Shown piece by piece: positions 1-7,546 of a DNA stretch of 28,179 nt. The translations under genes were made by a program, and so were the position numbers. Numbering within the stretch: position 1 is the first letter of the stretch; the number at the start of each line of letters is the position of its first letter. The notes below the pieces were generated by a model, which was not told the DNA's origin, searched no databases, and saw nothing but the letters and a program-made list of their open reading frames with translations. This DNA is from an uncultured Clostridium sp. (GTDB taxonomy: Bacteria > Bacillota > Clostridia > Lachnospirales > Lachnospiraceae), in assembly GCA_958442925.1 (NCBI GenBank), contig CAUCIO010000010.1:1-28179 (forward strand). Reading direction: 5' to 3'.

Positions 1-1
1 C

Positions 2-832
2 TACTGCGGCAGCCCCGATGAGGGAGCGGCAGCCGAGGGCTGGAAATACCTTCCAGTCCAGCGGGATCATGGAGGGATGGAGCAGCGATGGTTTTATTTT
101 TATTCCAATGGAAAAAAGGCAGCGGACACCAGTATCACAGAGAGTGATGAGAACGGAAGATACCGCTATACTTTTGACGAGTATGGAATCATGCGCTCTT
201 CAAAAAAGATAAGCAGCAGTCCTGCAGTCCTGACAGAGCAGTGGATTGAACGGATTCCCAAGGCATCCCAGGATCCCTATGCCAGCGAACACCATATAAA
301 ACGGTGGTATTACGGGCTGTCCGATGGAACGGTAGTGCAGAACCGCATGAGAACCATAGGAGGAGAAGAGTATCTGTTTGACCAGGCTGGAATTATGCGC
401 GCCGGGCTGGTGGCTGTCACTAAGAACAAAAAGTATGGGGAAACCCTGATTTGCACAGGAGACAGCACAGACTGCGATGCAGAGGATCTGGAACAGTATC
501 TGGATGAGTATGATCTGATGTACTTCGATGAGAAAAGCGGGGCCAAACAGACAGGAACAGTGGAGATTGTCGCTGGGGGAGAGACCTGCACCTTTGAATT
601 CCACAAAAGCGGAAAGGCAGTTCACGGCCCTTATGGAGGAAAGCTCTACAGAGCCGGGGTACTGCAGAAAGCAGAGGATGTGGGAAAATATGAGATCAGG
701 ACGGTAGATGATGAGGATTATCTGGTCAATCGCTCCGGCCAGATTCAGGGACCAGGACGATACCGGGACGGAGGAATGGTCTGGTCTGTAGAAAGAAAAA
801 ATGGCCAGTATGATATTACTGCTGAAGAATAG
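2..832 (+). CDS. Cell-wall-binding repeat protein, 3' part only
   Basis: The reading frame is open from base 2, so the true start lies upstream of the window; the first in-frame ATG at 77 falls inside a repeat and is not a credible start. The visible 276 residues are rich in Trp, Tyr, Phe and Gly and contain units such as RWFYFYSNGKKAAD, YRYTFDEYGIMRSSKK and EEYLFDQAGIMRAG. These resemble the choline-binding / glucan-binding repeat family (CW_binding) that fixes secreted proteins to wall polymers. No catalytic domain is visible in this part. The gene ends in a strong hairpin and precedes an M60 peptidase whose downstream partner also carries wall repeats, so a surface role is likely. The repeat assignment is by pattern; the function of the missing N-terminal part is unknown. 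Confidence 0.7.
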   Translation, partial: YCGSPDEGAAAEGWKYLPVQRDHGGMEQRWFYFYSNGKKAADTSITESDENGRYRYTFDEYGIMRSSKKISSSPAVLTEQWIERIPKASQDPYASEHHIKRWYYGLSDGTVVQNRMRTIGGEEYLFDQAGIMRAGLVAVTKNKKYGETLICTGDSTDCDAEDLEQYLDEYDLMYFDEKSGAKQTGTVEIVAGGETCTFEFHKSGKAVHGPYGGKLYRAGVLQKAEDVGKYEIRTVDDEDYLVNRSGQIQGPGRYRDGGMVWSVERKNGQYDITAEE

Positions 833-848
833 CAGACTGACTTGAGAA

Positions 849-894
849 AAGTGAGGAAACAGTTTGATGAATTATTCAAATTGTTTCCTCATTT
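849..894 (+). terminator. Hairpin terminator after the first gene
   Basis: An inverted repeat of about 15 bp (853-867 with 876-890, one G-U pair) extends outward to about 19-20 pairs. The right arm ends in a short U-rich stretch. The U tract on the plus strand is weak, so efficiency is uncertain, but position and stem strength support termination of the wall-repeat gene. Confidence 0.6.
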
Positions 895-928
895 CACATA
901 ATAAAAACAATAATTAGTATTAAAAGTA

Positions 929-957
929 TTGTGAAGGTATGAAATATTTGGTATAAT
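929..957 (+). promoter_or_regulatory. Sigma-A promoter of the M60 peptidase operon
   Basis: TTGTGA at 929-934 is followed after 17 bp by a perfect TATAAT at 952-957. The predicted transcription start is near 964, giving a leader of about 40 bases before the ATG at 1003. Confidence 0.75.
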
Positions 958-969
958 AAAGCGCTTTCA
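956..969 (+). promoter_or_regulatory. Putative CcpA cre operator over the transcription start
   Basis: The 14-mer ATAAAGCGCTTTCA matches the Gram-positive cre consensus TGWAANCGNTNWCA at 12 of 14 positions and has the symmetric AAAGCGCTTT core. It begins inside the -10 box and covers the predicted start, a position where CcpA bound to HPr(Ser-P) would block transcription. This suggests carbon catabolite repression of the peptidase and its wall anchor. The assignment is from consensus only. Confidence 0.5.
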
Positions 970-1002
970 AGCAAAAATACAAGAGAGTAGGAGAAGCAAG
1001 AC

Positions 1003-4000
1003 ATGAAACGACAACTGGCATTTGTGCTGGCTGCCTGGATGGGACTGCAGCAGCCTCTTACGGCCATGGAGGCTTATGGCGCTCCGGCGATTAAAATGGC
1101 GGAGGCTGGGCGCAGTCAGAAGGAAGGACTTCCTGTATCCAGTCCCTCAGACGGGCAGGAGAAGGAAACAGGAATTTTACCTGTGGCAACGCCTGACGCG
1201 CCGCCGGAGAATCCGTACCGGGGCAATGTGATTGTGGAGATCCGCACGGTACTCCCTGTGGAGGATGAGATCCCCTTTGAGGTTCATCTGACAGAGAAAC
1301 CGTCCAGGCTGGCGAAGCTTATAGGATATGAACCGGAAGTAAACGAGTATGGACAGTTTACTGTCCAGCCTGGAGAACTGTCTCAGATTGGAAAGGGAAT
1401 GTTCCAGTCTGACTATATACCAGACGGAACTTATGAACTGACAGTAAACGCAGACGGGTATGAGCCTTACAAGCAGGAGATCAAAATCAAAGGAGATACC
1501 TGTAAAGTCATGCTGTTTAATGATTATTACGACGAGGAACAGTATAGGGCAGACGCCCATCCGGGACTGATCCGAATGGGAGATGTGAACGGCGACGATA
1601 CCATCGATGAGGAAGATTTGGAGGAGCTGTTAGATGCTGTCCACGGGGAGGAATCAGGCGGAAACGCCATGGATCTCAATCGGGACGGGGAACTGAACCT
1701 GTCTGATCTTCAGTATTTTGCAAGCTTTTACAACCACGACTCCAGCAGCCGTAAGGATATTTCAACAGTAGAGCGATCTGTGACCCGCAAAGAGGGAGAG
1801 GTAAAGTTCGACGATACGGCCAGCCCCAGCGATGCAGTGGAGATCAGTGGTAAGCCGGAAGATCTGTTTGACCACGACAGCGAAGACTCATCTGTTACTG
1901 TGGAGAGAAGGGATGGGGAGAAGATTTCCGAGAAAAATCCGGTTGAACTGACCTTAGATTTTACCCACAGCCAGACGGAAATGAAGGCGGAGGGCTTTAT
2001 CATTCAGTCACCGTCAGGATCTGACAATGCCATTGTCCAGGGCCAGATTGAGGTGACTGTGGATGACAATGGAAAAGACAAGAAAGAGACGCTTACCATT
2101 GTGCAGGCTGGAGAAACCAGAAAGGCCCGCTTCGGAAGAAGCCAGGGCACGGCGGAGATTCAGCCGGACGGTTCCATTGTCGTTAATCTGAAGAGCCAGA
2201 AGCCGGTGAAAAAGGTGACGATCCGCATTACAGGAACGGTAGGCCAGGGAAGCCTGGCAGAGATCAGCCAGGTGGAATTTATGGAGGACATGAAAGACCG
2301 CATTCCGCCGCCAGTCCAGAATATTCCTAAGAATCTTCAGGCAGAAAAGGGAAGCGAGGAGTTTACCTTAACCTGGGATAAAGAGCTCAATGTAACTGGC
2401 TATGAGATATCGGTTTCCCATGAAGGAAAGACAGAGACGCTGGATTCTGAGGAGAATTCTATTACTGTTAAGCGGTTTGGCGAGAAGGAGCTGTTAAACT
2501 ACGAGACTTATAATGTGAGAGTGCGCTCTGTCAACGGAAGCTGGAAAAGCGGTTACAGCAGCCAGTTGTCAGTGACGCCTGAGCCAACCAGCCCGCCGCC
2601 AGCTCCAGATGATATTTCCATTGAGGGAGCTTACCGCAGCCTGAACGTGTCCTGGAAGAAGATGAAGGATACTCAGTCCTACACGCTGTTTTACCGCCAG
2701 AAGGGAAAGGAGGAGTTTACGGCAGTCGAGAATATCGACAGAAGTAAAACTAGTTTTACCCTGGCTCATCTGGGAGACAATGTAGAGTATGAAATCTGGA
2801 TGACAGGGCACAATCCTCTGGGAGACAGCCCTGCTTCCAAGATGTACTCCGGACGGACAGCTCCGTCTTCTACGGCGAAGATGCCTGCCTACGGCCTGCT
2901 GAACAATGGCCCGGCTGAAGACAAAGATGTGACAAAACACATTGACAAAGTAGAAAATATAACCGGTGAAAACTTTAACGGAAAAGATGAGAAAATCGAT
3001 GTTCCGGAGGTAATTGCAGACGGAGATCCGACCAGCTACTGGCTGCTGGAAGACTGGGATTCCGGCGTGCACTACGGTTCCAGAGGCCCGATTATCACCC
3101 TGGATCAGCCTTACGAGATGGACACAATCCGTTTTACGGCCGGACCGGCTCAGAAATCTGATTTAAGCGCAGTCAGGGTGCTGGCATGGGAAAATGCGGA
3201 CGGCTCAGGAAGCGGAAAAGAGATTCCGGGACGTTTTTCAAAACTTGCCAGCCTGGACGGCAATGGAAGCGTTTATTACGAGTTTATTGCCAGCGAGCCG
3301 TTTACAGCAAAAAAGGTTCAGATTAATCTGAGCGCCAGCGGAAATGTCAGATATATCAGTATCGGTGAGGTACGCTTCTATCATTATGACAGCCTGTTAA
3401 ACGAGATTGACGCTCTGTTTACAGACGAGCTCCATGTGGCCCTGAAGCCGGATGTAACGATGGAACGAATTACAGAGCTGAAGACGAGGGCAGAGAAGGT
3501 CGATCCGGTCAGCGGAGAGACTCACCCAAAGAAAGAACTGGCCTTAAAGGATCTGGAAGTAGCCGAGAGTATTCTGAATACAGGAACAAGCCAGGAAGTG
3601 ATCCAGATCGATACCTCTGTATCCAAGGCTTACGATAAGCATATTACCTTCAGCGGCGGCTTAAACGCGTGGCAGCCTCTGGGTACAGCGGCACTGGCCG
3701 GAGAGAAGATAACAGTCTATGTAGGCGCTCAGGGGAAAAAACCAGGGGATAGTACCCCGTTAAAGCTGATTGCCACACAGTATCACAGCGAGGCTTCTGC
3801 ACTGTATAATAAAAATGAAATAGCGCTTAAAGCCGGCGTCAATGAGATTACGATTCCGGAAGTATCTAATCTCGATTATGAGAAAGGCGGAGCTCTGTAC
3901 GTTGAGTATACAGGAGGAAATTCCAAGGATTCCTATGCAGTCCGTGTCAGCGGCGGTTCCCCATATCCGGTGCTTGACCTGACAAAGGCCAAGAATGAGG

Positions 4001-6354
4001 ATGAGAGAGCCCAGCTGATTGAAACTTATTTCACTGAGATGGAGGAGCGGGTGAAGGAGCTGGAAGCGCTTCACAATGCGGATCCGGACAAGGAAACCTC
4101 CCACAGACACATTTCAGGCAAAGACTACGACGAGAAGAACTGTATTCTGGGAGCGACAGACATTGTTCTGGATAAAATGATGTATTCTGTGGCAGTGAAG
4201 CCGTTTTATGCGAAGCTGACAGAGGGAGACAAAGGCAGAGATGAGGCAGTAGGCCAGCTGTCAGTCACCCTGGATGCCATGGATCAGATGATTGACTTAT
4301 TCTATCAGCATAAGGGCCTGAGCGAGAATCCTGTGATAGGAGAAACAGCCTACGGCAAGGATAAGATGCCGTCCAGCCGTCTCAATATCCGCTATCAGCG
4401 GATGTTTGCAGGCGCCTTCATGTACGCAGGCGGACTTCATATAGGAATTGAGTGGGATTCTGTGCCTGTGCTGGCGGCGGCTAAGCCGATGGAGACAGAC
4501 GGGAATGGAAAATACAAAAGCGGCCAGTATTTTGGATGGGGAATTTCTCACGAGATCGGTCATATCATCAATGAGAATGCCTATACCTATGCGGAAGTGA
4601 CCAATAACTATTATGCGCAGCTGGCCCAGTCAGACGACAGCAGTAAGACGGCTCGTATTCCCTATGAGACGGTGTACAAGAAAGTAACATCCGGAACAAA
4701 GGGAGGCGGCAGCGAGCGCCTGGCCATGTACTGGCAGCTGCATATGGCCTACGACAACGGCGGATACAACTTTAAGACCTATGATACTTATCAGGAACAG
4801 AGAGAAAACCTGATCTTTGCAAGGATTGATTCTTATGCAAGAGATATCAGCCGCGCTCCTGCGCCGGGCGGCATTAAGCTGACGCTGGATAACGCTGATA
4901 AGGACAACAAGCTGATTCGTCTGGCCTGCGCGGCAGCAGAGAAAGACTTACGTGATTTCTTTATCCGCTGGGGCCTGACGCCTGACAAGACGACGGACGA
5001 GTACGCCGGACAGTTTGATAAGGAAACTCGTGCTATCTGCTATGAGAACGACGATTCCAGAGCATACCGCCTGGAAGGCGGAGAGAGCATTGCCGAAGCT
5101 GTGAAGGTGGCGGCAGAGGCAAAGAAGGATGAGAAGGCTTCCAACCAGGTTCATCTGACCATGAATCTGGAAGGCGGAGACAGAGACAAGCTTCTGGGCT
5201 ACGAGATCACAAGAATTGAGAGAAAATACGGCAAAGAAGAGAGACGGGTAGTAGGATTTACTGTCACAGATACCTTTACCGACCATGTGATGACGACTAA
5301 CAACAGAGTCGTGTCCTACGAGGTGAGAGGGATTGACCAGTGCATGAATCCGACAAAGACTTACCGGATTTCAGAGGAATTCAAGCTCTTACACGAGGGA
5401 ATGCTGGATAAGACAGACTGGGAGATCCACGTCAACACCACCTCCCCAAGTGATGAGAAGCCGGAGAATGGAAACGAGACAGATACTCCATGCTCCGGAA
5501 CCATCAGCGCTGCCGGTATGATGATTGACAATCAGACGGATAAGGCGTATGTGGGAACTACCACAGAGAAGGAAGCCGAGGCAGTGATTTCTCTTGGAAA
5601 GGCGGAATCCATCGCAGGATTTAAGTACACCTACGAGGGAGAGAATCCGGTGAAAAATTACAGGCTTTCCATCAGTGAGGACGGAGAGAAGTGGACGGAG
5701 ATTAAGTCCGGAACCTTCGAATTCCAGGAGGGAAGCAGTTCTGCTCTCATTTACTTCGACCTGAAGGACGACCCGCGCTACCATGTCTACGAGACAGCCT
5801 ACTTAAAAATTACAGCCGCAGGTTCCAAACGGTTTGCAGCCGCAGAGCTGGATATTCTGGGACCTACCGGCGACAATGCGGAGTTAGAGACAGCTGGCAT
5901 TGGAATTCTGAAGGAGAATTTCCAGTTCAGCAGAACAGGCTCTGCAGAGACAGGAGATGCAGGTTCTGACATGATTCCGGCAGGTTCTGTTATATTTACC
6001 GGAAGCTATAAGGGAAATCCGGCCTACAACACATTTATCCTCTATGATGAGGAGGGAAATCCAGTAGGCGGAAAGGATGCGGACGGTGCAATTACAGCCC
6101 ATCAGCTGATTTTCGCTCCTGATCCGGTGAACGGTCAGCTGGGCGAGATCACAGACGGAATCTGGATATACTACATTGAACCGGACGAGATGAAGGGGGT
6201 AACGCTTCCTGATAAAGTCCGGGCGGAGATGTACCGGGTAGACAACGCCGAGACAAATGAGGGAGACCGCCTTGTCAGCGATACGCTGTTTGTGGACGTG
6301 CCGAAGGTTCTTCCTGATATCGAAATTAAGCCGCAGGGTAACCGTATGAAATAA
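1003..6354 (+). CDS. Secreted M60-type metallopeptidase with dockerin, FN3 and F5/8C domains
   Basis: This 1783-residue protein starts with a signal peptide (about residues 1-27). A CarboxypepD_reg-like beta domain covers about 70-170. A dockerin covers about 190-245, with two calcium loops: D194-x-N196-x-D198 and D224-x-N226-x-D228, each with Asp at loop position 12. FN3-like domains lie at about 440-525 and 530-620, and an F5/8C (CBM32-like) domain at about 655-797. The M60 region follows (about 880-1260) with zinc motif HEIGH at 1183-1187 and E1198 in EVTNN, fitting the HExxHx(8,28)E signature. A second F5/8C-like domain is near 1497-1622. M60 enzymes cleave glycoproteins such as mucins. 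I see no LPXTG, SLH or wall repeats, so retention at the surface would need a partner. ATG 1003 has a TAGGAG site nine bases upstream. Secretion and the M60 motif are clear; the substrate is inferred. Confidence 0.88.
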   Translation: MKRQLAFVLAAWMGLQQPLTAMEAYGAPAIKMAEAGRSQKEGLPVSSPSDGQEKETGILPVATPDAPPENPYRGNVIVEIRTVLPVEDEIPFEVHLTEKPSRLAKLIGYEPEVNEYGQFTVQPGELSQIGKGMFQSDYIPDGTYELTVNADGYEPYKQEIKIKGDTCKVMLFNDYYDEEQYRADAHPGLIRMGDVNGDDTIDEEDLEELLDAVHGEESGGNAMDLNRDGELNLSDLQYFASFYNHDSSSRKDISTVERSVTRKEGEVKFDDTASPSDAVEISGKPEDLFDHDSEDSSVTVERRDGEKISEKNPVELTLDFTHSQTEMKAEGFIIQSPSGSDNAIVQGQIEVTVDDNGKDKKETLTIVQAGETRKARFGRSQGTAEIQPDGSIVVNLKSQKPVKKVTIRITGTVGQGSLAEISQVEFMEDMKDRIPPPVQNIPKNLQAEKGSEEFTLTWDKELNVTGYEISVSHEGKTETLDSEENSITVKRFGEKELLNYETYNVRVRSVNGSWKSGYSSQLSVTPEPTSPPPAPDDISIEGAYRSLNVSWKKMKDTQSYTLFYRQKGKEEFTAVENIDRSKTSFTLAHLGDNVEYEIWMTGHNPLGDSPASKMYSGRTAPSSTAKMPAYGLLNNGPAEDKDVTKHIDKVENITGENFNGKDEKIDVPEVIADGDPTSYWLLEDWDSGVHYGSRGPIITLDQPYEMDTIRFTAGPAQKSDLSAVRVLAWENADGSGSGKEIPGRFSKLASLDGNGSVYYEFIASEPFTAKKVQINLSASGNVRYISIGEVRFYHYDSLLNEIDALFTDELHVALKPDVTMERITELKTRAEKVDPVSGETHPKKELALKDLEVAESILNTGTSQEVIQIDTSVSKAYDKHITFSGGLNAWQPLGTAALAGEKITVYVGAQGKKPGDSTPLKLIATQYHSEASALYNKNEIALKAGVNEITIPEVSNLDYEKGGALYVEYTGGNSKDSYAVRVSGGSPYPVLDLTKAKNEDERAQLIETYFTEMEERVKELEALHNADPDKETSHRHISGKDYDEKNCILGATDIVLDKMMYSVAVKPFYAKLTEGDKGRDEAVGQLSVTLDAMDQMIDLFYQHKGLSENPVIGETAYGKDKMPSSRLNIRYQRMFAGAFMYAGGLHIGIEWDSVPVLAAAKPMETDGNGKYKSGQYFGWGISHEIGHIINENAYTYAEVTNNYYAQLAQSDDSSKTARIPYETVYKKVTSGTKGGGSERLAMYWQLHMAYDNGGYNFKTYDTYQEQRENLIFARIDSYARDISRAPAPGGIKLTLDNADKDNKLIRLACAAAEKDLRDFFIRWGLTPDKTTDEYAGQFDKETRAICYENDDSRAYRLEGGESIAEAVKVAAEAKKDEKASNQVHLTMNLEGGDRDKLLGYEITRIERKYGKEERRVVGFTVTDTFTDHVMTTNNRVVSYEVRGIDQCMNPTKTYRISEEFKLLHEGMLDKTDWEIHVNTTSPSDEKPENGNETDTPCSGTISAAGMMIDNQTDKAYVGTTTEKEAEAVISLGKAESIAGFKYTYEGENPVKNYRLSISEDGEKWTEIKSGTFEFQEGSSSALIYFDLKDDPRYHVYETAYLKITAAGSKRFAAAELDILGPTGDNAELETAGIGILKENFQFSRTGSAETGDAGSDMIPAGSVIFTGSYKGNPAYNTFILYDEEGNPVGGKDADGAITAHQLIFAPDPVNGQLGEITDGIWIYYIEPDEMKGVTLPDKVRAEMYRVDNAETNEGDRLVSDTLFVDVPKVLPDIEIKPQGNRMK

Positions 6355-6371
6355 GGAGAGAAAGAAGGAGA

Positions 6372-7388
6372 ATGAAAAAGACCACATTTGCAGCCAGCCT
6401 GTGTGCAGCAGCGCTCAGTCTGGCCCTCCTTCCGTCCATGCACTCCATGGCGGAAAGAAACCAGATGATCACCTGGGAAAAAACAGGAAAAAATTCAGTC
6501 AGACTGAAACTAAAGCTTCAGGAGCAGGAACAGTCAGACAGTTTTACAGCATTCAGCTTAAAGCTGGTATTTGAAAGCGATGGGCCGATTTCTGAGGATC
6601 CGGTATTTAAGTTTTCACAGAATATAAAGGCCAAGTTAAAGCCGGCTGTGTATGAGACACGGTATGACGAGGATGCGCAGGAGATGACAGTCTATGTGGC
6701 AGACCGGGAGCCGGTGCTGGAAAAGGGAGAGCAGCTGGATCTGGGAACCATTACTGTGAATTCCGATGAAAATGTGACAATTTCTGTAGACAGAGATCAG
6801 TTTCAGGCTGTAAACAGTTTCCGGGAGAAGACAGAGGTGACTCATTTCGGCGAGTATGAAGATTATGAGATGATTCTGGAAAAGCCTGTTCCTTCAGATC
6901 CAGAGGAAGAAGAGCAGGGCGAAGATGAGGATCAGAGCCACAGCAGAGGCGATTCCAAGGCTGAGTGGACCAGAAAGCCTAACGGTTCCTGGAAGCAGGA
7001 CAGCAGGGGCTGGTGGTTCTCCAGAAGGAATGGAACGTATCCGGCAGACAGCTGGTTTGAGTGCTCCTGGAATGGAAGAGGAGGCTGGTATCACTTTAAT
7101 GCAGAAGGCTATATGGAGACAGGCTGGTTTACTGATAAGGACGGCCATACCTATTTCCTCCATGATAAAAACGATGCCCAGCTGGGATCCATGGAGACAG
7201 GATGGCGCTGGATTGGAGAGCACCGTTACTATTTTACGGAAGAACAGACAGAGGGACAGCCTCTGGGCTCTATGGTGAAAAATGGAAAGACTCCAGACGG
7301 ATTTACAGTCAATGAACAGGGACAGTGGACGGTCAATGGAATCATCCAAATCACTCCTGATAAGCCTTCCGGCCCAGGACTTTCTTAA
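6372..7388 (+). CDS. Secreted protein with cohesin-like domain and wall-binding repeats
   Basis: This 338-residue protein has a signal peptide (about 1-27). An all-beta region at about 30-165 includes FTAFSLKLVFES, a later YETRYDEDAQEMTVYVAD strand pair and LDLGTITV, which together resemble cohesin / CBM-like beta sandwiches. An acidic linker follows (about 165-200), then aromatic wall-binding repeats from about 205 to 330 (GWWFSRRNG, GWYHFNAEGYMETGWF, HRYYFTEE). It begins 17 bases after the dockerin-bearing M60 gene, which lacks its own anchor, so it is a plausible docking protein for that enzyme. One AAGGAG overlaps the upstream stop and leaves 13 bases to the ATG; a second leaves only one base, so the initiation site is unusual. 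The wall repeats are fairly clear; the cohesin reading is an inference from strand pattern and context. Confidence 0.72.
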   Translation: MKKTTFAASLCAAALSLALLPSMHSMAERNQMITWEKTGKNSVRLKLKLQEQEQSDSFTAFSLKLVFESDGPISEDPVFKFSQNIKAKLKPAVYETRYDEDAQEMTVYVADREPVLEKGEQLDLGTITVNSDENVTISVDRDQFQAVNSFREKTEVTHFGEYEDYEMILEKPVPSDPEEEEQGEDEDQSHSRGDSKAEWTRKPNGSWKQDSRGWWFSRRNGTYPADSWFECSWNGRGGWYHFNAEGYMETGWFTDKDGHTYFLHDKNDAQLGSMETGWRWIGEHRYYFTEEQTEGQPLGSMVKNGKTPDGFTVNEQGQWTVNGIIQITPDKPSGPGLS

Positions 7389-7404
7389 ACACTGATTTAG
7401 GAAA

Positions 7405-7475
7405 AGCACAACAGAGCTGCTTTAAAGCAGGTGAGGAATCATCTGCCGAGAGGCAGCTCTGTTTTTCTCTGTGCT
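7405..7475 (+). terminator. Large nested terminator after the anchor gene
   Basis: A perfect 10-bp stem (7411-7420 with 7453-7462) is followed by TTTTTCT. An outer stem AGCACA / TGTGCT (7405-7410 with 7470-7475) and an inner stem (GCAGGTGA with TCATCTGC) extend the structure. It separates the surface module from the ATPase gene. Confidence 0.8.
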
Positions 7476-7546
7476 CAGTTCTAAAACAAGCCCTCCTCTC
7501 ATAAAGTGTCAAAAGATCAAATGGCTGTCCAAAGGAGGGAAAATCC

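Noticed and set aside
2569..6443. Long antisense open frames across the M60 gene
   Set aside because: They lack ribosome binding sites and protein-like patterns and arise from the codon bias of the long plus-strand gene.
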